DNA from: Hymenobacter chitinivorans DSM 11115
GTDB taxonomy: Bacteria; Bacteroidota; Bacteroidia; Cytophagales; Hymenobacteraceae
Length of the DNA: 64,000 nt
Assembly: GCF_002797555.1 (NCBI RefSeq)
Contig: NZ_PGFA01000001.1
Location: 992,001 to 1,056,000 of the forward strand
Direction of reading: 5' to 3'
Shown here in pieces: positions 32,943 to 40,984 of the stretch. A program made the translations under genes and the position numbers. The notes under the pieces were generated by a model. The model did no database searches and had not been told where the DNA came from. It worked only from the letters and a program-made list of their open reading frames with translations. Within the stretch, counting starts at the first letter, position 1. Every line of letters begins with the position of its first letter.

Positions 32943-33439
32943 AAACCGGAGTAAAGGGCCTGGCCCTGATCAAAAAAGAGGAGCAGTTCATGGCTAAGGC
33001 CTACTACTGCCCGGCCCACATTCTGACTATCGGTTACGGCCACGTGATTCAGAAAGGGGAGGAGCACCTGAAAACGGCTGTGCTGACCGAGCCCGAGGCG
33101 GCCGCGCTGCTGGCCAAGGACCTGGCCCGCTACGAGGCGGCCGTCACTGGCGCCATCAAGGTGCCGCTGACCCAGAACCAGTTCGATGCCTGCGTGACCA
33201 TGTGCTACAACATCGGCACAACGGGTTTTGCCACTTCTAACCTGGTCAAGAAAATCAACGAGCGGGCCCCGGAGGCGGTGATTCGGCCTTATTGGGAAGT
33301 CTGGAACAAGATGGACGGCACGCGCAACCGCAAGGACGATGATAAGGATGGCCTGGTCGACGAGGCCGGCGAGAAGCAGGTAGCGCCCGGCCTGGTGCGC
33401 CGGCGGGCAAACGAGTTGGCTCTATACTTTTCAAAGTAG
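32939..33439 (+). CDS. Endolysin, GH24 lysozyme (T4/P22 type)
   Basis: A 166-residue muramidase. The catalytic E-8-C-5-T triad is present: E15, C24 and T30 (KKEEQFMAKAYYCPAHILT then IGYGH); Cys replaces the Asp seen in T4, a known variant. The C-terminal half (FDACVTMCYNIGTTGFATSN; VRRRANELALYF) is typical. There is no signal peptide, so it depends on the holin for release. Confidence 0.9.
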   Translation: MKTGVKGLALIKKEEQFMAKAYYCPAHILTIGYGHVIQKGEEHLKTAVLTEPEAAALLAKDLARYEAAVTGAIKVPLTQNQFDACVTMCYNIGTTGFATSNLVKKINERAPEAVIRPYWEVWNKMDGTRNRKDDDKDGLVDEAGEKQVAPGLVRRRANELALYFSK

Positions 33440-34009
33440 ATGAAAGCTTTTGTTACGTTCCTGCTCATGGTGCTGGCTGCGCTGAGCAGCTGCACCACCA
33501 GTCGCCCGCGGCCGGCCGACGTGCCGACGTTGTCGACGAGGGCCACCGACTCGCTCAGCCTCGACGAGCTGGCCCAGCTGCCAGCGTACCTGGTGCCGGC
33601 GCCGGCGGGCAGTACTCCGGCTGAAAAGCGCAAGTGGGCCCGTGCACAGCGACGGAACCTAGCCCGCGCCGGCGTGACGCCGACGACGGTGAAAATCAAG
33701 CACAGCACGCTGGCCGCCGGCGCCGGCGCCACGGCCGTCAGTACCGCCAAGAACAGTGGCGTAGCCGCCGGCGCCGGCGCCACGGCTGCGGCCGTCGGGA
33801 AGAGCAAGGCACCGGTGGCCGCCGGCAGCCTGGCTGCCGCCGTCGACCAACGCAAGGCCGCCCAGAAGGGTGGGGCCCTGGCGGCCGGCGACGGAGCCCA
33901 GGCTGCGGCCGTCACGAAGTCTGGCCTGCCCTGGTTGGTTATCGTATTGGCAGTACTGGCCACGTTGCTCTGCCTGAACAAGTGGCTGCGCGGCCGCTGG
34001 CTGCTCTAA
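33440..34009 (+). CDS. Likely unimolecular spanin (u-spanin)
   Basis: A 189-residue protein that begins directly after the endolysin stop. It has a lipoprotein signal with lipobox LSSC (C18), and a C-terminal membrane helix at about 164-180 (LPWLVIVLAVLATLL) followed by a basic end. An outer-membrane lipid anchor at one end and an inner-membrane helix at the other is the defining layout of u-spanins, which fuse the two membranes in the last step of lysis. The middle (about 90-158) is made of imperfect Ala/Gly-rich repeats around AAGAGATA. Confidence 0.72.
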   Translation: MKAFVTFLLMVLAALSSCTTSRPRPADVPTLSTRATDSLSLDELAQLPAYLVPAPAGSTPAEKRKWARAQRRNLARAGVTPTTVKIKHSTLAAGAGATAVSTAKNSGVAAGAGATAAAVGKSKAPVAAGSLAAAVDQRKAAQKGGALAAGDGAQAAAVTKSGLPWLVIVLAVLATLLCLNKWLRGRWLL

Positions 34010-34013
34010 AATA

Positions 34014-34046
34014 AACGCCCCGACCGTGCTGGTTGGGGCGTTTTGC
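34014..34046 (+). terminator. Terminator after the lysis cassette
   Basis: AACGCCCC (34014-34021) pairs with GGGGCGTT (34035-34042), then TTTT. The following 34047-34218 contains no gene that I can support. Confidence 0.75.
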
Positions 34047-34218
34047 TTTGCTACCTTCGCACCGCGAACTACCAATGAATGATTGAAGCCTGGGAATCTT
34101 TGGCCGTCGAAATACGGCCGGGGAGAAGAGTGGCAGGATGAGCCACATACTTAGGGTTCCTAGGAATCATTGGTGTTCGCAGCAATTTCCCCGGCTTGCC
34201 GCCGACTGCTGAACGCCC

Positions 34219-34533
34219 ATGGCCAAGAAAACCAGTAACCCCATCGGCTTCAAGAGCAAGCCGGATCCAGACCCCAACGGCACCGGCGACGGGTTCCGGT
34301 ACTCACTCGGCGATGTGGACGAACCTACTGCGGCGGAAGAAGTGCTCAAGCCACTGCGGCTGCCCCGAGTAGTGCCAGCTTACGTGGGTGACGGAGAGGC
34401 CCTGGAAATCCTGCAAGCCTACGACATCTTTCCGCTGACGCCGCTCAGCAACACTGAGAGTAAGCTGCTGCAAGTGGTGTCGGCTCTGGAGTTGGCTTTG
34501 GATAAGTACGAGCCTCGGCACGAGGGCGAATAG
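34219..34533 (+). CDS. Small hypothetical phage protein
   Basis: A 104-residue protein beginning MAKKTSNPIGFKSKPDPDPN, with a Lys/Pro-rich start and a helical, acidic second half (LKPLRLPRVVPAYVGDGEAL; SKLLQVVSALELALDKY). No family recognised. It lies alone between terminators. Confidence 0.5.
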   Translation: MAKKTSNPIGFKSKPDPDPNGTGDGFRYSLGDVDEPTAAEEVLKPLRLPRVVPAYVGDGEALEILQAYDIFPLTPLSNTESKLLQVVSALELALDKYEPRHEGE

Positions 34534-34686
34534 GGGAGGCCCCAGCCTAGCAGATGTCCTCGTTTAGATCTAAACGACCATTTAGGCTAACATAATTTTC
34601 TGCCTGAAGAAGCCCAACTGCATATCGGGGCTTTTGCGTTTATTTGAGCGGACCCTTTCCATAAAGTGGAAGCCTTTCGCTATTTG

Positions 34687-35271
34687 ATGAAAATGCCCCT
34701 CCTATACAGGCTGCTCTTAAGCTTACTATTCATCGGGCTATCTACCCCGGCAATACAAGCCCAAGTACTCCTACCACAAGATCTGACTGTAACAGCAGAA
34801 ATAACGGGAGAAGGAAAATCTTCTATGTTCTCGTTCCAGAAAAACTATGGGGACGAGGGGTATTTTGTGAAGCTGACCGTTCGCAACACATCCGGCACCC
34901 TGAGGGAGTTCTGGATCATGTCCTGCGGCTGGGATGAGAATTGGGTAACGAATAGGCAGGGAATATACTTATGGGGAAGTGAATGCGATAAGAACATCCC
35001 TACTCAAATACAGCTCAACCCCTATCAGAAGCTCGTTTTTTACGGGTTTATATCAAAGGACGCTGCCCTTATCCGTACCCAGGCCGAGCAGCTTGCTGCG
35101 TATGCAGCAGGGTCCTATAAGCGCCTTGTCAGTACCGTTCGCTTCGGATTTAAGGAAGTCCCTTATTTTCCTTCTTCTATGCATGGCATCCAGGATAAGG
35201 ATAGTAAGAAGACCTGGTGGAGTAATTCTGTCGATTTAATGTTCGACAACAACTCTTACAAAGTGGAGTAA
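34687..35271 (+). CDS. Exported hypothetical protein (lower-GC insert)
   Basis: A 194-residue protein. The ATG at 34687 gives a clean signal peptide (MKMPLLYRLLLSLLFIGLST...AQAQ); a GTG at 34666 would only prepend seven residues. The mature part is beta-rich (VTAEITGEGKSSMFSFQKNY, YFVKLTVRNTSGTLREFWIM) with two cysteines (CGWDENW and SECDKN). No family recognised. Its GC is clearly below that of the flanking structural genes, so it is probably a cargo gene acquired separately. Confidence 0.6.
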   Translation: MKMPLLYRLLLSLLFIGLSTPAIQAQVLLPQDLTVTAEITGEGKSSMFSFQKNYGDEGYFVKLTVRNTSGTLREFWIMSCGWDENWVTNRQGIYLWGSECDKNIPTQIQLNPYQKLVFYGFISKDAALIRTQAEQLAAYAAGSYKRLVSTVRFGFKEVPYFPSSMHGIQDKDSKKTWWSNSVDLMFDNNSYKVE

Positions 35272-35502
35272 TAGTGCTGCACTGCAAGAATAGTGGGGCT
35301 TCTTCGCTATTCGTAACTATGTAATTCCACTATCAGACGCTCCTTTTCCTGAACTACTGCTCATGCACTCTTACGGGCATAGCAAAGTGGTCCTATGGCC
35401 CAGTTTGAGTTCAAGAAACTGGTTCACCTTTCAAGTACAGAAAACCTAGAGTTGCGATGAGTTTCGTGAACTCCTCGCTTTTCGGAAGATCTGGCTAATG
35501 AC
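35272..35502. other. AT-richer intergenic stretch
   Basis: I see no gene here. An imperfect hairpin GAATAG...CTATTC near 35288-35312 may end the exported-protein transcript. The region ends at the terminator and promoter repeat of the next unit. Confidence 0.4.
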
Positions 35503-35536
35503 AAGCCCCACAGCCCCGCGCTGTGGGGCTTTTTTG
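35503..35536 (+). terminator. Strong terminator before promoter repeat 4
   Basis: Perfect 12-bp stem AAGCCCCACAGC (35503-35514) / GCTGTGGGGCTT (35520-35531), then a T-run. Confidence 0.85.
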
Positions 35537-35541
35537 TGTCC

Positions 35542-35572
35542 TTTTTACCCGAGGTAGCCGGCGGCAGCTTTG
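35542..35572 (+). promoter_or_regulatory. Late promoter-like repeat 4
   Basis: TTTTTA (35542-35547), 17 bp, CAGCTTTG (35565-35572). The spacer shares GAGGTAGCCGGCGG with copy 2. The ATG at 35577 is 4 bp beyond the box. Confidence 0.7.
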
Positions 35573-35576
35573 CCCC

Positions 35577-36371
35577 ATGGATACCCTGCAAATCTGGGGC
35601 ACGACCTACAAAGTGCCCACCACCTGGAATGAGCTCACCCGGGCCCAGCTGCTGCACCTGGTGCGCGTGCTCTACGGCCCCGAGGGCAAGTTGCCCCGGC
35701 CGCTGCAGCTGCTGCACGTGCTCAGCGGCGCGCCACTAGCCACGCTGCTCCAGCTGCCGGCCGTGCAGTGCGTGCAGCTCTACAGCGTCACCGACTTCGT
35801 GTTCGACGAGCAGCAGCTGTTCACCCAGCAGCTGCTGCCGGTGGTACGGGTGGGCGTCACCCGGTATGCGGGCCCAAAGAGCAGCCTGGGCAACGTGCTT
35901 TTCGGCGAGTTCATTTTCGCCGATACCTACTTCCGGGCCTGGGCTACCTGCCAATCGGCTGAGGCCCTGCACTTGTTCCTGGCGGCTCTCTACCGGCCGG
36001 TCGTGCCTGGGCTCGGACCCAGCGACCCCCGCTGGCAGGGCGACCAGCGCGAAGCCTTTAACGAGCACCGCCTGGAGTACTTCGCCGAGAAGCTCCAGCG
36101 CCTGCCCGACGACCAGAAGCTGGCCATCACTACCTGGTACCGCGGCTGCCGCGCCCAGCTCGAGCTGGAGTTCCCGGAAGTCTTCGATGTGCAGCAGCAG
36201 GAGGTCGGCGCCCAGCAGGATGGCGACTGGGGCCGGGTGCTACGCAAGCTCAGTGGCGGCGCCTTCGGCACGCTGGAGCAAACCGCCCGCCAGCACCTGC
36301 GCACCCTGATGGCCGAAATGCAGGACGCGGCCCGCGACTACAAAAAACAGCTCAAAGACGCCAAACGCTAA
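35577..36371 (+). CDS. Hypothetical tail-region protein
   Basis: A 264-residue, helical protein from the ATG at 35577, which follows promoter repeat 4; the longer frame to 35523 would run through the promoter. Sequence such as RLEYFAEKLQRLPDDQKLAI and a charged C-terminus (MAEMQDAARDYKKQLKDAKR) are visible. No family recognised. It is the first gene of the tail unit. Confidence 0.55.
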   Translation: MDTLQIWGTTYKVPTTWNELTRAQLLHLVRVLYGPEGKLPRPLQLLHVLSGAPLATLLQLPAVQCVQLYSVTDFVFDEQQLFTQQLLPVVRVGVTRYAGPKSSLGNVLFGEFIFADTYFRAWATCQSAEALHLFLAALYRPVVPGLGPSDPRWQGDQREAFNEHRLEYFAEKLQRLPDDQKLAITTWYRGCRAQLELEFPEVFDVQQQEVGAQQDGDWGRVLRKLSGGAFGTLEQTARQHLRTLMAEMQDAARDYKKQLKDAKR

Positions 36372-36375
36372 GAAT

Positions 36376-36927
36376 ATGCTTCTACGCCACTCCCAATACG
36401 TGGGCCTGCTTCGCCAGCTGGCCATGACTCACAAGCGCATCCAGCACACGGCGGCGCTGTCACGCTTTGCCCGCATTATCGTCGCGCAGGACCCCTATCA
36501 GCGCCAGGCTGAAATGCACGAGTTGACCAAGGTCATCGGCCGCACCGGCAAGGTCAAGCCGCCGGCGGGCAGCCATGTGCTCGTGGCCGAGTCCTGCGTG
36601 ACCGACTACCGCGACAACCAGGGCGACAACCGCCAGCGCGTGCGCCATGGTGCCTTTATGGTGCTCCAGCAAGTGCCCAGCGCCACCGACAACGACGCCA
36701 TCGAGCTGGCGCTGGATGACACGGAGCAGACGGCCGAGGAAATCATGGGCGCCATCGAGCATGCCCTGCAGGGCCAGGTGAAGGTGCGCATCACGCCCGG
36801 CAGCCTGGCCAGCGAGTCGCTGGGCCCGCTCGGCGACGGCACCTGGTACGGCACCCGCCTGGATTTTGAATTCACCACGCCGGCAACGGCCGCGCTGGCT
36901 TACAAGCCAGACGCCTTTACTTTCTAA
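36376..36927 (+). CDS. Hypothetical tail-region protein, possible tail completion
   Basis: A 183-residue mixed alpha/beta protein (ADSCVTDYRDNQGD reads ESCVTDYRDNQGDN; LGDGTWYGTRLDFEFTTPA near the end). The size and the beta-rich C-terminus before the large tail proteins fit a tail completion or terminator protein. Assigned by position only. Confidence 0.45.
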   Translation: MLLRHSQYVGLLRQLAMTHKRIQHTAALSRFARIIVAQDPYQRQAEMHELTKVIGRTGKVKPPAGSHVLVAESCVTDYRDNQGDNRQRVRHGAFMVLQQVPSATDNDAIELALDDTEQTAEEIMGAIEHALQGQVKVRITPGSLASESLGPLGDGTWYGTRLDFEFTTPATAALAYKPDAFTF

Positions 36928-36930
36928 CCG

Positions 36931-38886
36931 ATGGCAATGATTCGCATAAAACTGCAGTGGTTCGGCGACGGCACCTGGCAGGGCGACAACGGAGCGGACT
37001 ACGGCAGCAAGTTTATTGCCGACCGCTACGAGTTCAACACGGCCTCCAAAAAGGTCCTCTTTACCAACCAGGTCACCGATCAGGGGCGCAACACCTTCTT
37101 CCAGAACGATGCCGTCGGCGAAGCCCCACCCGAGGACTTCAGCTGGCCGCTGGACGTGCCCTTCTTCTCCGAGGCAATTGGAGCCACCTGGTACGGCTAC
37201 TTCCACGATGGCGCCGGCGGCTTCACGGTGCAGGAAGTGGTGCTCACCGCTACGGCCGTGCCCACCAAGGCCATCTGCTTTGGCAGCGCCACGGGCGCCA
37301 TCACTGTGACGCCTGGCGGCGGCACTGGTGTGTGGACCTATGCCTGGGCCGATGGCCCAACGACGAAGGACCGCAGCCTGGTCACGGCGGGCACCTACGT
37401 GGTTACCGTGACTGATGCCAACAGCAGCAAGGTCACGGTGCAGGTGGTCGTCGGGCAGAGCCCGCAGCTGCTGGTGCTGCTGCGTAAAACGCCGAACTCG
37501 GCCAGTGTGGAAGTCACCGGCGGGGTGCCGCCCTACAGCTTCCTGTGGGACGACGGCCCCACCACGCCCGACCGCCCGGACTTAGGCGCCGGTTCCTACG
37601 CCTGCATCGTGACCGACGCCCAGGGCTGCACGGCCGAGACGGTGACGTTCACCATCATCGAGAATAACTTCTTCTGGAGCGGCAACCCTATCACGCTGAA
37701 GCTCGATGCCGGCGCCGCCTACCGGGCCAACCCCAGCACCAAGCCTAACCTCTCGTTTGTCTGTGAGGTGTTTCTGGAAAAGGAGTATCTGAGCGAGAAC
37801 TTCGAGCTGGTGGGCACCGTGCTCGAGCAGCCCGCCGACCGCGACGGCCGCACGACCTTCCAGGTGCAACAGCTGCTGGCCAAGTTCCTGCAGCCGCACG
37901 TGCCGGCTCCGGGCCAGAACACCGTGACCCGGGCCGACAGCCTGTTTCGGCGCTTCTACCTCAAGCACGCGCAGGTGTACGGCAACCCGCCCGTGCGCAG
38001 CGGCTCGGTAACGGTGGCGCGGAACTACGTGGCCCTGGGTGGCCTCAACTTCACCGAGCAGCAGACCCGCACCTGGTTCAATAGCTATTTCAGTGGCGTC
38101 AAGCCCTTCCTGACCTGGGACGTCAATCCTAAGCCGGCGGCCGTGGACCAGCCCGAGTTTCTCTACTACCTGGTGCCCTCGGCTGAGGTGACCAGTTTTG
38201 CCCCACGCGTCGTCGTGACCTATACCGATAACAGCCAGGAGTCCTTCCTGCTCGACACGGTGTTCGGGGCCGGGCTGTTTGAAATCTATTGCCTGCCGGC
38301 GGGCTACCAGCAGCTGGGCCTGAGCGACAAGCTGGGCAAGCAAGTCGTGCGCTGGGAGGTGTCCGTCGTCGATGAAGATGGCGTGCCACTGAGTGAAAAA
38401 CGGCACTATGTCCTCGACCGGCTACCGGTGGCCCAGCGGCGCTACCTTCTGTACGCCAACTCGCTGGGCGGCAATAACACCTACGTGGCCACCGGCGAGG
38501 CCGACCAGGAAGCCGAGGTAACCGGTGAGGAAGCCCAGTTGGCCCTGGCCCTGGACTACGACCCACTACAGGGCGACACGGCCGTGCAGAAGCGGCAGCT
38601 GCGCCCCGTGCTCAAGCTGGCCAGCGGCGTGCACCTGACCCGGGCCACGATGCTGGGCCTGCAGGACTTGCTGCTCAGCCGGCGGGTGCTGCTGCGCAAC
38701 GGCTCGCGCTGGGTGGCCGGCTACCTCAAAGCCAAGCAGGTGCCCATCGTATCGGAGGGCAAAACCATCCAGACGCTGGACCTGGAGTTCTACCTGCCCC
38801 GGGAGAGTTATTTCACGCCCCTGCTGCCGCAGGTGCCGGCGGGCCAGCCGGTGCTGCCGGTGGGGCCAGACTCGGGCGCGTTATGA
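36931..38886 (+). CDS. Large tail protein with two SprB-type repeats
   Basis: A 651-residue protein. Residues 1-105 are a beta-rich N-terminal domain. Two repeats follow: 107-172 (ICFGSATGAITVTPGGGTG, TAGTYVVTVTDAN) and 180-241 (VTGGVPPYSFLWDDGPTTPD, GAGSYACIVTDAQGCTAET). They match the SprB repeat pattern (C.G...G.I.V...GG..PY.Y.W..G.....L.AGTY.V.VTDA.GC) known from the gliding adhesin SprB. Residues 250-651 resemble a baseplate or tail-tip protein. Overlaps the next gene by 4 bp. Likely surface-exposed on the tail. Confidence 0.68.
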   Translation: MAMIRIKLQWFGDGTWQGDNGADYGSKFIADRYEFNTASKKVLFTNQVTDQGRNTFFQNDAVGEAPPEDFSWPLDVPFFSEAIGATWYGYFHDGAGGFTVQEVVLTATAVPTKAICFGSATGAITVTPGGGTGVWTYAWADGPTTKDRSLVTAGTYVVTVTDANSSKVTVQVVVGQSPQLLVLLRKTPNSASVEVTGGVPPYSFLWDDGPTTPDRPDLGAGSYACIVTDAQGCTAETVTFTIIENNFFWSGNPITLKLDAGAAYRANPSTKPNLSFVCEVFLEKEYLSENFELVGTVLEQPADRDGRTTFQVQQLLAKFLQPHVPAPGQNTVTRADSLFRRFYLKHAQVYGNPPVRSGSVTVARNYVALGGLNFTEQQTRTWFNSYFSGVKPFLTWDVNPKPAAVDQPEFLYYLVPSAEVTSFAPRVVVTYTDNSQESFLLDTVFGAGLFEIYCLPAGYQQLGLSDKLGKQVVRWEVSVVDEDGVPLSEKRHYVLDRLPVAQRRYLLYANSLGGNNTYVATGEADQEAEVTGEEAQLALALDYDPLQGDTAVQKRQLRPVLKLASGVHLTRATMLGLQDLLLSRRVLLRNGSRWVAGYLKAKQVPIVSEGKTIQTLDLEFYLPRESYFTPLLPQVPAGQPVLPVGPDSGAL

Positions 38887-40349
38887 TTCGCCTCGAAACG
38901 GCTGCCGGCGGCCTGGACTTGACCGCCGGCAGCATCACCCTGGAGCTGGCCAATTCCTTCTTTTCCTTCGACTCGGTACCAGGCACCACTACGTACCCGT
39001 TCACCATCCCGCTCACGGATAACAACGCCATCCGCCTCAACTTCCCGCACATCCGGGCCGAGCAGGGGCAGAAGGTGGAGCCTGAGCCGGTGCTGTTCTT
39101 CATCGAGGAGCTGCTCTGGCGTCGGGGCAGCCTGGTGTACCGCGACTTCGACGAGGAGAAGGAGCTGCTCCAGTACCACTTCGTGGCCGACGCCACCGAC
39201 CTGCAAAGCAAAATCGAGGGCCTGTCACTGGCCACCATGGACTTGGGCGAAGTGCCCTGGGTGGTGACGGCCACCGCGGCGGACTATGCCATGCCTGTAG
39301 TGCAGAATACGGCCTTTTTCGGGGAGAAAAACCCGCTCTACAAAGGCTATCTGAACTATTACCGCAACGGCGCCTACCTGGCCGCCACCGACCCGAACGC
39401 CCACTTTCTGACCCCGTTTTTGCGGCTGATTCCGCTGCTGCGCCGGGTGATGGCGGCCCTGGGCTACTCGGTCAGCGGGCCCTGGCTGGACTCGGCCGAG
39501 GCCCAGAAGCTGGTGGTGTACTCCGACCGGGTGGCCACGCCCACGCTCTTCGGCAAGCTGCAGCTGAATCGGCACGTGCCCGACATGGGCCCGGGCCAAT
39601 TCCTGATTGCCCTGCAGAAACTGCTGGGCCTGGGCTACGACTTCAACCCGGTGCGCAACGAGCTGCTCATCACCCGGCTCAGCGACGTGGTGGCCGACCA
39701 CAGCTACATCGACCGGGTGGGCGGCGTAGCGCGCACGACGCCGGCCGAGGGCCTGGGCTTCACGCTCAAGCTGGAGCTGCTCGACGACGAGCTCAATAAA
39801 ACGCTCGACACAAGCTGGAGCACCTTCAAGGTGGGCGCCGGCAAAACCGTCGTCGACTGCGGGGCCGGCACTCTGCACATGGTCAAGGGCAAGGACTTGC
39901 TCCAGCCCACCGTGCGCCAGTGGCTCACGCCGGCCGTGTCGGCCCCGGGCGCCGGCGACGTGTACGAGCTGAGCCCGGAGAGCCGGGCCAGCCTGATGCT
40001 GCTCTTCGACCGCGGCCTGCAGCCCGACTCGACCGGGGCCCTCTACCCGCTGGCAACCAGCGGCGCCGAGACCTGGGCCGGTACCAGCATCGGCACCGAT
40101 ACGCTGCACTGGGCGGGCCCAAAAGGGCTCTACCAGCGCCACCACCAAGCCTGGTTGAGCTTCCTGGACAGCGCCAGCACGTCGGAGCGCACCATGCAGT
40201 TTGACGTGGCCGACCTGCTCACGCTCACGCCGGCGCGCAAGGAAATGGTCGGGATGCGCAAGTACCTCTGGCAGAAAATCTCGCTGAGCATTCCCACCGC
40301 CAGCCGGCTGGAGACGGCCCGCTTCACTTACCGATCCATTCGCTTATGA
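38883..40349 (+). CDS. Tail-tip or baseplate-like protein
   Basis: A 488-residue protein with a beta-rich N-terminus (MIRLETAAGGLDLTAGSITL; TYPFTIPLTDNN) and a mixed remainder. The opening segment is reminiscent of tail proteins that precede the tape measure in Bacteroidota phages. It overlaps both neighbours by 4 bp (ATGA). No catalytic motif is visible. Confidence 0.5.
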   Translation: MIRLETAAGGLDLTAGSITLELANSFFSFDSVPGTTTYPFTIPLTDNNAIRLNFPHIRAEQGQKVEPEPVLFFIEELLWRRGSLVYRDFDEEKELLQYHFVADATDLQSKIEGLSLATMDLGEVPWVVTATAADYAMPVVQNTAFFGEKNPLYKGYLNYYRNGAYLAATDPNAHFLTPFLRLIPLLRRVMAALGYSVSGPWLDSAEAQKLVVYSDRVATPTLFGKLQLNRHVPDMGPGQFLIALQKLLGLGYDFNPVRNELLITRLSDVVADHSYIDRVGGVARTTPAEGLGFTLKLELLDDELNKTLDTSWSTFKVGAGKTVVDCGAGTLHMVKGKDLLQPTVRQWLTPAVSAPGAGDVYELSPESRASLMLLFDRGLQPDSTGALYPLATSGAETWAGTSIGTDTLHWAGPKGLYQRHHQAWLSFLDSASTSERTMQFDVADLLTLTPARKEMVGMRKYLWQKISLSIPTASRLETARFTYRSIRL

Positions 40350-40795
40350 GCACCGCCCCAGATCTGCACCTTTCCGAGCACGCCCTGGCTCTGCAGTGGC
40401 TCGACATCACTGTCGAGCGGTTCCAGGCCAACATGCGCCAGCTCAAGATTAAGGACACCGGTGCGCTGCTGGCCAGCTTCAAGAAGCAGGTCATCGGCTC
40501 GGCGGACGGCCGCCTGCAGCTGCAGCTCTCTTATGCCCTGTATGGCAAGTTCGTCGACATGGGCGTGGGCCGGGGCATGGGCCAGGGCGTGCGCAAGGCC
40601 GATGACGGCTACGACCGGATCCGCACCAGCCGCGGCCGGCTGAAGCGCCACGAGCGCAAGGCCCGCAAGTGGTACTCGAAGGAGCTGGCCTACCAGACCA
40701 AGCGCCTGGCCGAGCTGATGAGTGAGCTGCACGGCACCATCCTGATCAGCGCCGTGACCGATGCGCTGCCTGAAACTACCCACATCAACCTTTAA
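40346..40795 (+). CDS. Hypothetical tail protein
   Basis: A 149-residue protein. A helical start is followed by LLASFKKQVIGSADGRLQLQ and a basic, Gly-rich middle (GVGRGMGQGVRKADDGYDRI). This resembles HK97 gp10-like minor tail proteins in general outline. Uncertain. Confidence 0.45.
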   Translation: MSTAPDLHLSEHALALQWLDITVERFQANMRQLKIKDTGALLASFKKQVIGSADGRLQLQLSYALYGKFVDMGVGRGMGQGVRKADDGYDRIRTSRGRLKRHERKARKWYSKELAYQTKRLAELMSELHGTILISAVTDALPETTHINL

Positions 40796-40803
40796 GTGAC
40801 GTC

Positions 40804-40980
40804 GTGAACCAACATCCACACCCCCAATCCTTGCGCAGCCTGCGCATCACCCAGAAGGTGCTGACCACAAACCTGCAGCAGATCGAAGTAGGCTCCGATG
40901 AGTTTGACCAGTCCGTGCAGGAGCTGCTGGAGGTCGGTCGGAAGATTTCGGAGCTAGAAAACGGCCGCAAGAGCCTCTAA
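40804..40980 (+). CDS. 58-residue tail assembly protein candidate
   Basis: Starts at GTG 40804 and ends at TAA 40980, 4 bp before the tape measure ATG. The product runs from NQHPHPQSLRSLRITQKVLT through an acidic helix (DEFDQSVQELLEVGRKISEL) to ENGRKSL. A short helical protein directly before the tape measure is where tail assembly chaperones sit. No frameshift signal is obvious. It is missed if only longer frames are considered. Confidence 0.5.
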   Translation: MNQHPHPQSLRSLRITQKVLTTNLQQIEVGSDEFDQSVQELLEVGRKISELENGRKSL

Positions 40981-40984
40981 GACC

